The notes: a model not told the origin generated them from the sequence alone. A stretch of DNA of 64,000 bases from Betaproteobacteria bacterium (GCA_025356445.1 JANXSZ010000007.1:124001-188000); one strand, 5' to 3'. Numbered from the stretch's first letter, positions 25,999 through 35,724 are shown. A program made the numbers and translations.

Positions 25999-26394
25999 AT
26001 GGGAAACCTTGGCATTTCACTGCATTTGAACCCGCTTGGCCGTAGCATCACAGTCAGCCTGCTGCTGACGCCTGTGTATGCTGTGATGGGGTTTTTTGCC
26101 CCCTGGCACAACCAACGCAACCAACACCACCCTTTATTGACCTCACTGCCTGCGGCATCTACAGCATCCAGCAACCCAGGCCACAGTTTCAACACCAAAG
26201 CGGCAAACAATGGGCACTTCACCCCCACACCACTGAGGCCAGCATCACCCGAGCAATGCCCTCATCGCCTGCGTGTATTGCGTGTCACGGACGCCAGCTG
26301 CACAGCCCATAGCGCAGGTCGCATGATGATTTCAGGTCGATTTTCAGAGGTCTGCGCAGAGCTGGACCGTCTTAGCCAGCAAGACGCCGCTTAA
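25999..26394 (+). CDS. conserved hypothetical protein downstream of lexA
   Basis: This 131-residue protein opens with a hydrophobic segment (residues 12-34). A long, low-complexity Pro/Ser/His-rich middle follows, then a compact C-terminal 45 residues containing HRLRVLRVTDASCTAHSAG and RMMISGRFSEVCAELDRL. The C-terminal part looks conserved and the rest variable. A CAGGAG site precedes the ATG. The position after lexA is where some betaproteobacteria carry SOS genes, but the sequence is not SulA or ImuA and no SOS box precedes it. Function is not recognised. Confidence 0.6.
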   Translation: MGNLGISLHLNPLGRSITVSLLLTPVYAVMGFFAPWHNQRNQHHPLLTSLPAASTASSNPGHSFNTKAANNGHFTPTPLRPASPEQCPHRLRVLRVTDASCTAHSAGRMMISGRFSEVCAELDRLSQQDAA

Positions 26395-26468
26395 GCTACG
26401 CAGTTCAAGTCACACCACGGTGCTTGAGAAGTTTCTGGGCCCCTCAGATTCGCAGGCACAATCGTGGG

Positions 26469-27476
26469 ATGAACATTGTGATTCTTGACGATTACCAAGA
26501 TGCCGTACGCAAACTGCACTGCGCTACCAAGCTGGAAAACTACCCAGCCAAGGTTTACACCAATACAGTCAAGGGTTTAGGCCAGCTGTCGGTGCGCCTC
26601 AAGGATGCCGAGGTTATTGTGCTGATTCGAGAGCGCACACACCTGTCACGGCAACTGATTGAAAAACTCCCCAAACTCAAACTGATTGTCCAAACGGGAC
26701 GCATTGGCAACCACGTTGATATCGCGGCTTGCACCGAACGCGGCGTCGCCGTGGCCGAGGGTACAGGCTCTCCGGTGGCACCAGCGGAACTGACTTGGGC
26801 GCTCATCATGGCAGCTACGCGACGGTTGCCACAGTACATCACCCACCTCAAGCACGGTGTTTGGCAGCAATCAGGCCTTAAAACGGCGTCCATGCCGGTT
26901 AATTTTGGCATGGGCACCGTACTCAGAGGCAGAACCCTGGGCATTTGGGGCTATGGGAAGATTGGCCAAATGGTGGCAGAGTTTGGCAGAGCTTTTGGGA
27001 TGAAGATACTGGTGTGGGGCAGAGAAGCGTCCCAGCAGAAAGCGCAAACAGATGGTGCCGAAGTGGCACTGAGCCAAGCTGATTTCTTTGAACGCAGCGA
27101 CGTGCTTTCATTGCACCTGCGCTTGAATGATGACACACGCCATGTGGTCAAGGCAGAAGACTTGGCGCGCATGAAGACCACAGCCTTGCTGGTTAACACC
27201 TCCCGGGCGGAATTGATAGAACCTGACACCTTGATCGCAGGGCTTAACCGAGGGCGTCCTGGTATCGCTGCCGTAGACGTTTTCGAGAGCGAGCCCATTC
27301 TGCAAGGCCACGCCCTGCTTCGCCTAGAGAACTGCATTTGCACGCCTCATATTGGCTATGTAGAACAAGACAACTATGAGCACTATTTTGGTAGCGCTTT
27401 TGACAATGTGGTGAATTACATCAAAGGCACACCCACCAACATCGTCAACCCAGAGGCCTTGCTGGTCAGGCGATAA
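26469..27476 (+). CDS. D-2-hydroxyacid dehydrogenase family protein
   Basis: The 335-residue protein belongs to the D-isomer-specific 2-hydroxyacid dehydrogenase family (SerA/PdxB-like). IVILDDYQDAVRKL opens it, LGIWGYGKIGQMVAEFG near residue 157 binds NAD, LLVNTSRAELIEPD near 240 carries the catalytic Arg, and CICTPHIGYVEQ near 288 the catalytic His. The natural substrate (3-phosphoglycerate or another 2-hydroxyacid) is not decided. It stands alone between a hypothetical gene and an MFS carrier and is the second of three such enzymes in this window. Confidence 0.85.
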   Translation: MNIVILDDYQDAVRKLHCATKLENYPAKVYTNTVKGLGQLSVRLKDAEVIVLIRERTHLSRQLIEKLPKLKLIVQTGRIGNHVDIAACTERGVAVAEGTGSPVAPAELTWALIMAATRRLPQYITHLKHGVWQQSGLKTASMPVNFGMGTVLRGRTLGIWGYGKIGQMVAEFGRAFGMKILVWGREASQQKAQTDGAEVALSQADFFERSDVLSLHLRLNDDTRHVVKAEDLARMKTTALLVNTSRAELIEPDTLIAGLNRGRPGIAAVDVFESEPILQGHALLRLENCICTPHIGYVEQDNYEHYFGSAFDNVVNYIKGTPTNIVNPEALLVRR

Positions 27477-27519
27477 CACAGCATTTGGCCTAGGTCAGGT
27501 ACGAGCAGGGTCTCCCAAA

Positions 27520-27545
27520 GCGCAGTAAATCACGCCTCACTGCGC
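27520..27545. other. inverted repeat upstream of the MFS gene
   Basis: GCGCAGT and ACTGCGC are exact 7-bp arms with a 12-base loop, lying between the dehydrogenase and MFS genes. There is no T-run. An operator or weak terminator role is undecided. Confidence 0.25.
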
Positions 27546-27622
27546 AAGAATCAACGCCAATTTGATGTCATAGGCTTCGCTTGTCTATTGATTTTCTGAC
27601 AGGAAACGACACTGGGCCAGCC

Positions 27623-28789
27623 ATGACTTCTACCGTAGATACCACCAAAAAACCAATGCCTCCCGTGTTGTGGGCACTGCTGTTTGGTAATTTTGTCATT
27701 GGTACAGGCGTCATGGCCGTGCCCGGTACGCTCAATGAGCTCAGCACATCACTCCAAGTACCTGTGGCCACGGCGGGACAGTTAATTTCTGTCGGTGCCT
27801 TGTTGATTTGCTTGGGTGCGCCGTTGTTCGCAAGCTTGGTCGCAGGGTGGGATCGCCGCCGGTTGCTGACACTGACGATGCTCTGGTATGCCGTACTTCA
27901 CCTGGTTTGTGCAGCCATGCCTACCTTTGGCAGCTTTTTCCTGGTACGGGTTTTGGCCATGGTCTCCCCGGCTGTATTCACGCCACAGGCTGCGGCCTGT
28001 GTGGGGCTGCTGGTGGCAGCAGACCAACGAGGTAAAGCTATCACCATGGTATTTTTGGGCTGGTCTGTGGCCTCGGTACTGGGTATGCCTATTGCCGCGT
28101 GGACGGGAGGTACGCTGGGTTGGCGCAGTACGTTCATCGTGATCGGTGTCTTGGGCTTGATCAGTACCGCATGGGTTTGGCGTGCGATGCCCAATGGTAT
28201 TAAGCCTCCAGCACTGTCATGGAACGACTGGAGACGGGTTTTAGGCTCCAAAGCGTTGATGTTGTGCGTCGCCGTAACCGCTTTGTATTCAGCGGGGCAG
28301 TTTGTGCTTTTCGCCTACTTTGCACCTTATTTCAAAACCACCTTGGCCTTGTCGCCCACTCAACTCAGCCTTCTGTTTGCATGGTTTGGTTTGTTTGGCT
28401 TTATCGGTAATCTATGGATGTCCAACAACATTGACCGTATAGGTGCCCCGAAAGGGGTGTTTGTTGCGGTCAGCGGAATGGCAATCAGCATGCTGCTCTG
28501 GCCTGTGGGGGACACGATCATCTTGGCAGCTCTCATCATGGTGCCGTGGGCGTTGGGCTGTTTTTCATCGAATTCAGCCCAACAATCGCGCTTGGTTGCA
28601 CTGGGGCCCACCTTGGCATCGGCCTCTATTGCGTTGAACACCTCCGCCATGTATGTCGGCCAAGCTGTAGGGGCTGCCAGCGGCGGTTGGATGATTTCCC
28701 ATGACAATATGAGCCAGTTGCACTGGATGGGCTTAGCAGGGCTGCTGTTGTCGCTTGCAGTCAGCGTCGGGGCCACCCGATCAAAATGA
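27623..28789 (+). CDS. MFS transporter (sugar/drug efflux type)
   Basis: The 388-residue protein has about twelve membrane segments. It carries major facilitator motifs: WDRRRLLTLTMLWY near residue 75, and ALIMVPWALGCFSSNSAQQSRLV near 313. It resembles the AraJ/DHA1 group of efflux permeases. The ATG at 27623 (MTSTVDTTKKP) is preferred over an upstream TTG because it begins just before the first membrane segment. Substrate is unknown. It is convergent with fimV. Confidence 0.85.
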   Translation: MTSTVDTTKKPMPPVLWALLFGNFVIGTGVMAVPGTLNELSTSLQVPVATAGQLISVGALLICLGAPLFASLVAGWDRRRLLTLTMLWYAVLHLVCAAMPTFGSFFLVRVLAMVSPAVFTPQAAACVGLLVAADQRGKAITMVFLGWSVASVLGMPIAAWTGGTLGWRSTFIVIGVLGLISTAWVWRAMPNGIKPPALSWNDWRRVLGSKALMLCVAVTALYSAGQFVLFAYFAPYFKTTLALSPTQLSLLFAWFGLFGFIGNLWMSNNIDRIGAPKGVFVAVSGMAISMLLWPVGDTIILAALIMVPWALGCFSSNSAQQSRLVALGPTLASASIALNTSAMYVGQAVGAASGGWMISHDNMSQLHWMGLAGLLLSLAVSVGATRSK

Positions 28790-28827
28790 AGTGATACCCC
28801 ATGCTTTACCGGTCAAATGCCAAAGCA

Positions 28828-31224
28828 TTACGGTAAATTCGGTTTCTTCTCTTCAGTAAAGAAATCGTGCAAATCCAGATCCACAGACGGCATTTCAAAC
28901 ATTGCAGGCAGTGGTGATGCAGCAAAAACAGATGCACCGGAATCCTGTGGCGTGATCGCAGCAGGCACAGAAAGTGAAAAGTCCAGCGAAGGCAAGTCAT
29001 GAACAGGTGCCTGCGGCAAGTCGGGCAACGTGGTCATGGCAGGAGGTGGAGACATCACACTTTCCAACTCGAACAGATCAACATCAAGCCCCAAATTCTT
29101 CGAGGGCTTGGGCAAGTTGAAGCTGAGTGTTGCGCCTGACATCCCTGGCTCCGACACCGCACCCGGTTGCACGGCAGAGGGTGCACCAAAGAGGTTGTTT
29201 GCATTTGCCAGCAAAGCCGTGTCCAAGTCGAGCGATCCTGGCAAATTGGAACTTGCAAACTGTGACGGTATCGATCCAAAATCCAGCAGTGGATCGTGCA
29301 GAGGATCAAGATGGGCATGCGCGGATGGATAACCTGAAGCCGTAGTACCAGCGCCACCCTCAGCTACCGCATTGGCAATCGAAAACAAAAGCAACAGCTC
29401 ACGGTAAGCCTCTAGGTCAAAGGCCTCAGAGTCATCAATATCGGGTTTGCGAAAGATGCAATCGTGCAGCACCTGCGCAATGCCCGTGGTCTTCCAGGCG
29501 GCTTCAATGCGTGACATGGCTGACGGGTAGCGCTCAATACCCCGGTTTTGCTGATTGAACTGCTCAAAGGACGGTACCTTGGCATTGAAGGAATGGTTGA
29601 ACTCGTCGCGCAGCTGGTCGTATTCTTGGCGGCGGTTGAACTTGTGGTAGAGCTGCAGCAGATCCAGGTAAGCCAAACCACTGGTGCTGGTAGCACCATA
29701 AATATGCTGACGCAACAACTCGATAGCCTGTTCATGCTGCCCCAAGGACACAAAGAATTCTGCCTGCTGTTGAATGTCAAACAACTCTTCGACATTGACT
29801 GCGCGCGAACCCATGCTGCTGTTGAAAAAGCCGCTTTTGGGTGAAAATATGGAGTCCGGTGGCGGCGGTGCTGGCCGGGATGCTTTACGAACGACGACAG
29901 GGGACTTGGGTTTGAGGCTGTCAAACATGGACTCATCCACACCCAGATCGACATCCGGTGTGCGGCTTTGCTTACCGCTTCCCGACGCACGCCCACGCAC
30001 ACTGGCCCTGGATGTTGTGGCCACAGGTGCCAGATCGCTCAAAATGCTGGGCTCAACGCTCTCACTGCGCCACCAGTCTTTGCTGACGCCAGAACCCAAG
30101 CGACGCATACGCAACCACAGGTAAGTGGCACCAGCCAGCGCACACACCAGCAAAGCGGCTAAAACGCCCACCACACCGTTGGTATAGCGTTCGCCCTCGG
30201 CATTGGCTAACTGCTCTTTGAGCGCATTTTGTGCTGCTTGATTTTTGGCTGTTGTAGCTTGCAGGGCTTTGACCTGAGTTTCCAGGACAGATGCACGCTG
30301 AGCATCTTCCGCTTGCGGATTCAGGCTGCGCCAAAGCGCCTTGGCCTCTGCTCGGGCTTGGTCATTGTCTGCCGGTACGGTGATCAACTCCCACGAAGAC
30401 TTGAGCCCTGTATTGGCGTTAGCGGCGCTATTGACGGCAGTGGAAGCAGGCAGAGACTCTAAGGTAAGCCGTGGCTTGGGTTGCGCCGATCCGCTGGCAA
30501 GCACCGCTGTAGAAGTTAGTGGTTTGGCGGCGGGAGCAGAAGAAGCGGGGACAGGTGCGGCAACAGGCACGGCCACCACAGCATCAGGCTTGATGGATAC
30601 CACTGGCGTGATGGTCAAAGGCGTAACCTTGGGGATTCGAGCCTTAGGCGCAGTAGCGGCCAGCGGCTTAGGAACAACCTTGGTGACAGGGGGTTTGACC
30701 ACCAGAGGGGGAGCCGCAGGGCTCTTGACAGCGGTGCTGGAAAGATCAGACGTTCGATTACTTGAAATGCTGTTTGCGACGATAGGCAAGGTCACCACAT
30801 CGCCGTTGGAAGCCTCCGTGGGCAAATCGGCCAACAGCACATAGCGGCGTTCTGTTTTCCCGCTACAACCCACGCGAACCGTGATGCTGACCATGGGTTC
30901 ATCCACGCTCGCAGTGGACTGAATGCGAAGCACAGCCTCTCCTTTGGCCTCCGGGGCGTCCCAGCGCGTGCGCACACGAGAACCCTCGACCCGGTTGTCA
31001 GCGTAATAAAGCTCCACCTCAGTGCAAACAGCAGATGCAACCTCGCCAGCATCCAGCTGGACTGGCAAGGTCACATTGACAGCCTTACCAATCAACACTG
31101 CCCCCCGCACGTTACCAATGGTCAACGCATAGCCTGACGTAGCCGCAAAGCTAAGACAAATACTGGCAGACAGGGTTCTGAGAAGGGGCAAAATAAGCGA
31201 TGTATGTTGTTGGGGCGCTGTCAT
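28828..31224 (-). CDS. fimV: FimV family protein (type IV pilus assembly / polar organisation)
   Basis: The 798-residue protein has a signal peptide (about 1-34) and the FimV N-terminal domain (LTIGNVRGAVLIGKAVNVTLPVQL). A Pro/Ala-rich periplasmic stretch and a membrane segment (GVLAALLVCALAGATYLWLR, about 350-370) follow. The cytoplasmic part has TPR-like helices (about 505-620, AEFFVSLGQHEQAIELLRQHI) and an acidic FimV C-terminal region. No LysM motif was recognised. FimV organises type IV pilus components and polar proteins at the cell pole. It is isolated from other pil genes, and convergent with the MFS gene. Confidence 0.85.
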   Translation of the reverse strand: MTAPQQHTSLILPLLRTLSASICLSFAATSGYALTIGNVRGAVLIGKAVNVTLPVQLDAGEVASAVCTEVELYYADNRVEGSRVRTRWDAPEAKGEAVLRIQSTASVDEPMVSITVRVGCSGKTERRYVLLADLPTEASNGDVVTLPIVANSISSNRTSDLSSTAVKSPAAPPLVVKPPVTKVVPKPLAATAPKARIPKVTPLTITPVVSIKPDAVVAVPVAAPVPASSAPAAKPLTSTAVLASGSAQPKPRLTLESLPASTAVNSAANANTGLKSSWELITVPADNDQARAEAKALWRSLNPQAEDAQRASVLETQVKALQATTAKNQAAQNALKEQLANAEGERYTNGVVGVLAALLVCALAGATYLWLRMRRLGSGVSKDWWRSESVEPSILSDLAPVATTSRASVRGRASGSGKQSRTPDVDLGVDESMFDSLKPKSPVVVRKASRPAPPPPDSIFSPKSGFFNSSMGSRAVNVEELFDIQQQAEFFVSLGQHEQAIELLRQHIYGATSTSGLAYLDLLQLYHKFNRRQEYDQLRDEFNHSFNAKVPSFEQFNQQNRGIERYPSAMSRIEAAWKTTGIAQVLHDCIFRKPDIDDSEAFDLEAYRELLLLFSIANAVAEGGAGTTASGYPSAHAHLDPLHDPLLDFGSIPSQFASSNLPGSLDLDTALLANANNLFGAPSAVQPGAVSEPGMSGATLSFNLPKPSKNLGLDVDLFELESVMSPPPAMTTLPDLPQAPVHDLPSLDFSLSVPAAITPQDSGASVFAASPLPAMFEMPSVDLDLHDFFTEEKKPNLP

Positions 31225-31272
31225 AGCGCTACAGATTTTCGCATACCAATTTACAGCATTGCATACAGCATA

Positions 31273-32802
31273 ATGAAATTCATGAACACCATTTACAAGA
31301 CTGTTGGATTAGTGGGAACGGGCGCCATGGGCCGAGGCATTGCACAGCTGGCGGCACAAGCGGGCAGCACAGTGAAACTGTACGATACCCAGCCCCAAGC
31401 GGCCAGTAAAGCACAAGAAGCCCTTTTTGCACAATGGGACAAATTGCTCGAAAAAGGTCGCTTGGACGACCAGCAGGTGGGCAACTACAAAGCCTGCCTG
31501 GTGATCGCCACAGGCTTGAGTGACTTGGCCGATTGCGACCTGATCGTTGAAGCCATTGTAGAAAAGCTGGAAGTCAAGAAAGGTTTGTTTGCCGAACTTG
31601 AAACACTGATCGCGCCCCACGCCGTACTGGCGACCAACACATCCTCTCTTTCGATCACCGCCATCGCCGCAGGCTTGAAGCGCCCCGAACAGGTGGCAGG
31701 TTTTCACTTCTTCAACCCCGTGCCCTTGATGAAAGTGGTTGAAGTCATCGCAGGCCTGAAAACCAACCCCGAGGTCTGTACCGGCCTCACCCAATATGCC
31801 CGCCAAATGGGCCACACCCCGGTAATGGCGCAAGACACGCCTGGTTTTATCGTCAACCATGCCGGACGCGGCTATGGCACTGAGGCGCTGCGCATCGTCA
31901 GCGAAGGCATCAGCGATTTCGCCACCATTGACCGTATTTTGCGTGACCAAGTGGGCTTCAAACTGGGTCCATTCGAACTGATGGACTTGACCGCACTCGA
32001 CGTCTCCCACCCCGTGATGGAATCCATCTACCACCAGTATTTTGAAGAAGCCCGCTACCGCCCCAGCGTCATCACCGCCCAGCGCTTGGCGGGTGGCGTG
32101 GTTGGCAAAAAAGTGGGTGAAGGTTTTTACAAGTACGTGAACGGCGCCGCACAGATCCGCCCTGAGCCCGCAGCGCCCGTGGTGGAAAACATGCCTCCCG
32201 TATGGCTGTCGCCACGCGCAGCACGCCGGACTGAACTGCTTCAGTTGCTCAAAGACCTGGGCGCCACCATCGAAACTGGTGCCAGCCCATCACCCACCGC
32301 GCTGACACTGGTAGCCCCCTTGGGATTCGACATCACCACCGTCGCCGTGGTTGAGCGCTTAGACCCCGCACGCACCGTCGGCATCGACATGCTGATTGAC
32401 GATGCCGCAACCAAGCGCCGCGTGCTGGCCACCAACCCCGCTACCCGCATCGACATGCGGAATGCCGCCCATGCGCTGTTTGCCCGTGACGGCAAACCCG
32501 TCAGCGTGATCCGCGACAGCGGTGGCTTTGTCACCCAACGCGTCGTAGCTACTATCGTTAACATAGCATCCGACATATGCCAGCAGCGCGTATGCAGCCC
32601 CAAAGATCTCGAAGTGGCCGTTACGCTCGGCTTGGGCTACCCGCTTGGGCCGTTGGCCATGGGTGACCGCTACGGCCCCACCAATGTGCTGGAAGTGCTG
32701 TTCAACATGCAAACGGTCTACGGCGACCAACGCTACCGCCCCAGCCCATGGCTACGCCGTCGCGGGGCCATAGGCTTGAGCCTGATGCACACCGAAGATT
32801 GA
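31273..32802 (+). CDS. 3-hydroxyacyl-CoA dehydrogenase (PaaH-like)
   Basis: It oxidises (S)-3-hydroxyacyl-CoA to 3-ketoacyl-CoA with NAD+. The 509-residue protein has the N-terminal Rossmann motif VGLVGTGAMGRGIAQ and the catalytic His in VAGFHFFNPVPLMKVVEV near residue 140. Two 3HCDH_C domains follow (about 190-285 and 400-490); the second is typical of PaaH/PaaC-type enzymes. Start may be 31273 or 31282. It opens a plus-strand acyl-CoA cluster with an enoyl-CoA isomerase/hydratase, a Crp/Fnr regulator, a kinase and an acyl-CoA dehydrogenase. Confidence 0.92.
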   Translation: MKFMNTIYKTVGLVGTGAMGRGIAQLAAQAGSTVKLYDTQPQAASKAQEALFAQWDKLLEKGRLDDQQVGNYKACLVIATGLSDLADCDLIVEAIVEKLEVKKGLFAELETLIAPHAVLATNTSSLSITAIAAGLKRPEQVAGFHFFNPVPLMKVVEVIAGLKTNPEVCTGLTQYARQMGHTPVMAQDTPGFIVNHAGRGYGTEALRIVSEGISDFATIDRILRDQVGFKLGPFELMDLTALDVSHPVMESIYHQYFEEARYRPSVITAQRLAGGVVGKKVGEGFYKYVNGAAQIRPEPAAPVVENMPPVWLSPRAARRTELLQLLKDLGATIETGASPSPTALTLVAPLGFDITTVAVVERLDPARTVGIDMLIDDAATKRRVLATNPATRIDMRNAAHALFARDGKPVSVIRDSGGFVTQRVVATIVNIASDICQQRVCSPKDLEVAVTLGLGYPLGPLAMGDRYGPTNVLEVLFNMQTVYGDQRYRPSPWLRRRGAIGLSLMHTED

Positions 32803-32842
32803 TCGCCACGCGCTGTAGCCACTGCTCCCGATAATTTGCACC

Positions 32843-33622
32843 ATGCCCGCCGAACTTCTCAGCCACAGCCAAGGCCACACCTTGGTGTTGACCATCTCCA
32901 ACCCCGAGCAGCGCAACGCCTTGGGGCCAGCCATCTATGCAGCAGGTATCGAGGCGATGGGCGTGGCCGAAAGCAGCACCGAGGTGCGCAGCGTGGTCAT
33001 CACCGGTGCGGGCAAACTGTTTTGTGCAGGGGGCAATTTGCAACGCCTGCTCAGCAACCGCGAGCAGCCCCCAGCCGTACAGGCGCAAAGCATTGAAGGT
33101 TTGCACAACTGGATCGAATGCATCCGCACCTTTCCGAAACCGGTGATTGCAGCCGTAGAAGGCGCTGCCGCAGGAGCTGGGTTTTCCGTCGCACTGGCCT
33201 GTGACTTGATGGTGGCTGCCAGCGATGCGGTGTTCGTTATGGCCTACAGCAACCTGGGTCTATCCCCCGATGGCGGAGGCAGTTGGCACATAGGCCGCGC
33301 CCTGCCCCGCCAACTGGCCACCGAACTGCTGATGCTGGGCGAGCGCATCACCCCCCAGCGACTGCACGCGTTGGGCATGGTGAACCGGGTCAGTGCGCCC
33401 GGTGCAGCTTTGACAGAGGCACTGGCGCTGGCAGAGCGTCTCAACACCCGTGCACCTAATGCATCAAGCAGCGTCAAAGAACTGCTGAACGATGCACCAC
33501 ACACCACGCTCAGCACGCATTTGACCCATGAGCGTGACCACTTCGTCGCCAACCTGCACCACGCCAATGCAGGTATCGGCATCAATGCCTTTTTGGCGAA
33601 AAAACCAGCGCAGTTTCAGTAA
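32843..33622 (+). CDS. enoyl-CoA hydratase/isomerase (PaaG-like)
   Basis: The 259-residue crotonase-fold protein has the oxyanion-hole loop VEGAAAGAGFSVALACD near residue 104. Classical hydratases use two Glu residues; here the equivalent region reads YSNLGLSPDGGGSW, with Asn and Asp instead. This pattern matches PaaG-type enzymes, which isomerise delta-3 to delta-2 enoyl-CoA. It could shift double bonds or hydrate enoyl-CoA for the adjacent 3-hydroxyacyl-CoA dehydrogenase. It starts 40 bases after that gene. A perfect hairpin lies between its stop and the Crp gene. Confidence 0.87.
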   Translation: MPAELLSHSQGHTLVLTISNPEQRNALGPAIYAAGIEAMGVAESSTEVRSVVITGAGKLFCAGGNLQRLLSNREQPPAVQAQSIEGLHNWIECIRTFPKPVIAAVEGAAAGAGFSVALACDLMVAASDAVFVMAYSNLGLSPDGGGSWHIGRALPRQLATELLMLGERITPQRLHALGMVNRVSAPGAALTEALALAERLNTRAPNASSSVKELLNDAPHTTLSTHLTHERDHFVANLHHANAGIGINAFLAKKPAQFQ

Positions 33623-33668
33623 GCAGCGACGGCTTTAAGCCTTAGCCTTACGCACATCGGTTCGGCCA

Positions 33669-33690
33669 GCGAGCCAGCGCACTGGCTCGC
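33669..33690. other. perfect hairpin between the isomerase and Crp genes
   Basis: GCGAGCCAG and CTGGCTCGC form an exact 9-bp stem around CGCA. There is no T-run. It may be a weak terminator, an operator or an RNA processing site within the cluster. Confidence 0.4.
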
Positions 33691-33781
33691 GCAGCCAAGA
33701 CACGCAAGCGACAACCCTGATAGCAGGGGTTCGTCCCAGACGTGACAATCATCAGCTTCTCAGTCACTCATAAGACAGCCA

Positions 33782-34501
33782 ATGGATGATCCTATTCTTA
33801 CCATCGAAGAACGTGAAGCGATCAATTCTGGTCGCTGGTTTTCCTCACTTTCGCCCTCACTCCGACACGACATTCTTCGATGCGCCTACGTCAAACGTTA
33901 CAAAGACGGCGAGCTGATTTGCGCCCGTGGCGAGCCACCAGAAGAATGGATTGCCTGTGCCAAGGGTGCCGTGCGGGTCAGTTCCACGTCCATCTCCGGC
34001 AAGCAGATCACACTGACGTATGTGGAGCCTGGCATCTGGTTTGGCGATGTGGCGATCTTCGACGGCGACCGGCGCACACACGATGCGTATGCGCACGGCG
34101 ACAGCACCATTCTGTGCGTGGCCAAAGCCGATTTCAAGAAAATCCTGGCGCTGCATGTCGAGCTGTACGAGGCCATGCTGCGCTTGCACGCACGCCGTAT
34201 CCGCCAGCTGTTTGGTCTGGTGGAAGACCTGAACACCCTGCCCCTGCGTGCCCGGTTGGCCAAGCAACTGGTGCATTTGGTGCGCAGCTACGGTGTACCC
34301 AGTTTGTCGGATGCCCGCGAAATGCGCATCAGTCTGCAACTGGCACAAGAAGAATTGGCGCAGCTGCTGGGAGCCTCACGCCAACGCGTCAACCAAGAGC
34401 TCAAAGCCATGGAGCGCGAGGAGATGATTCGCATCGAACCGGGCGGCCTGGTGATACGCAACCGCGATGCCTTGATGCGCATCTCGGAAGCCGAAAACTG
34501 A
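33782..34501 (+). CDS. Crp/Fnr family transcriptional regulator
   Basis: The 239-residue protein has a cyclic-nucleotide-binding-like N-terminal barrel with GELICARGEPPEEWIACAKG near residue 42 and FGDVAIFDG near 86. A long dimer helix follows. The C-terminal winged helix has the recognition region LAQEELAQLLGASRQRVNQEL near 186. There is no N-terminal Cys cluster for an Fe-S centre, so it is not an oxygen sensor of the Fnr kind. Ligand is unknown. Its place inside the acyl-CoA cluster suggests it controls these genes. Confidence 0.88.
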   Translation: MDDPILTIEEREAINSGRWFSSLSPSLRHDILRCAYVKRYKDGELICARGEPPEEWIACAKGAVRVSSTSISGKQITLTYVEPGIWFGDVAIFDGDRRTHDAYAHGDSTILCVAKADFKKILALHVELYEAMLRLHARRIRQLFGLVEDLNTLPLRARLAKQLVHLVRSYGVPSLSDAREMRISLQLAQEELAQLLGASRQRVNQELKAMEREEMIRIEPGGLVIRNRDALMRISEAEN

Positions 34502-34540
34502 AGCACACGCCAACCGGTTTCAACGGCAAGAGCGGCAAAG

Positions 34541-35671
34541 ATGGCCAACACGCCCACAGCACCTTATAACGAGACACAGACCCCCATGAGCAACTTCGAC
34601 CACTTCATCGGAACCCGTGCCGTCACCGGTGCCCAAGCGTTTGACACCGACGCGCTGCAAAGCTACCTCAGCGCCCATATGCCCGATTTCCAAGGCCCGC
34701 TGAGTGTTGAGATTTTCAAAGGTGGCCAGTCCAACCCCACCTACAAACTCGTCACCCCCAACGCCAGCTATGTGATGCGTGCCAAGCCCGGTCCTGTGGC
34801 CAAGCTGCTGCCCTCAGCCCATGCTGTAGAGCGCGAATTTGCCGTGATGAAAGGCCTCTACGGTACCGACGTGCCCGTGGCAAAAATGCACTGCCTGTGT
34901 GAAGACGAATCGGTGATTGGCCGGGCGTTCTACATCATGGAATTCGTCCAGGGCCGCGTGATGTGGGACCAAGCCTTGCCTGGCATGAACAACAGCGAAC
35001 GCAGCGCTATTTACAACGAGATGAACCGCGTGCAAGCCGCCTTGCATGGCGTCAAATTTGCGGAACGCGGCTTGGCCGGTTACGGCAAACCCGGCAATTA
35101 CTTTGAGCGCCAAATTGGCCGCTGGAGTAAACAGTACGTGGCCTCCATCACCACACCGATCCCCGAGATGGACAAGCTGATGGCCTGGTTGCCAGCCAAC
35201 ATCCCTGCCAGCGCACGTGATGAAAGCCTGACCTCTATCGTGCATGGTGATTACCGGCTCGACAACCTGATGTTCCACCCCACCGAGCCGCGCGTACTGG
35301 CCGTGCTGGACTGGGAACTGTCCACCTTAGGGCACCCGTTTGCCGACTTCAGCTACCACTGCATGGCATGGCACATCCCCCCTGGCACCTTCCGGGGGTT
35401 GGGAGGATTGGACGTGACCAGCTTGGGTATCCCTACCGAAGCCGAATACATCCGGCTTTACTGCGAGCGCACAGGTATCACCACGCCCGAGAAGCTCAAA
35501 GCCGACTGGAACTTCTACCTCGCCTACAACTTGTTTCGCCTCGCCGCCATTCTGCAAGGCATTGCCAAGCGGGTGGAAGCGGGCACCGCATCCAGCGCAC
35601 AAGCGGTCAGTTCAGCGGCGGGTGCCCCCACCCTGGCGCAAATGGCCTGGAAGTTTGCGCAAGCGACCTGA
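34541..35671 (+). CDS. APH-family phosphotransferase, ACAD10/11-type hydroxyacyl-CoA kinase candidate
   Basis: The 376-residue protein belongs to the aminoglycoside phosphotransferase-like family found fused in human ACAD10 and ACAD11. The kinase core is intact: catalytic Asp237 in HGDYRLDN with Asn242, and the metal-binding Asp257 in LDWELSTLG. Bacterial relatives, such as the LvaA kinase of levulinate catabolism, phosphorylate the 4-hydroxyl of acyl-CoAs. The ACAD10/11-type dehydrogenase gene follows, consistent with a split two-gene version. An ATG at 34586 (MSNFDHF) is an alternative start. The substrate here is an inference. Confidence 0.82.
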   Translation: MANTPTAPYNETQTPMSNFDHFIGTRAVTGAQAFDTDALQSYLSAHMPDFQGPLSVEIFKGGQSNPTYKLVTPNASYVMRAKPGPVAKLLPSAHAVEREFAVMKGLYGTDVPVAKMHCLCEDESVIGRAFYIMEFVQGRVMWDQALPGMNNSERSAIYNEMNRVQAALHGVKFAERGLAGYGKPGNYFERQIGRWSKQYVASITTPIPEMDKLMAWLPANIPASARDESLTSIVHGDYRLDNLMFHPTEPRVLAVLDWELSTLGHPFADFSYHCMAWHIPPGTFRGLGGLDVTSLGIPTEAEYIRLYCERTGITTPEKLKADWNFYLAYNLFRLAAILQGIAKRVEAGTASSAQAVSSAAGAPTLAQMAWKFAQAT

Positions 35672-35724
35672 TGTTTAAGTTTTCAAATGAAATCGGCTTC
35701 TTGTGCGCTTCAGATGGGCACAGT

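Noticed and set aside
32548-32567. GCTACTATCGTTAACATAGC inside the 3-hydroxyacyl-CoA dehydrogenase gene as a repeat
   Set aside because: The encoded VATIVNIAS fits the family's second 3HCDH domain, so it is explained by normal coding.
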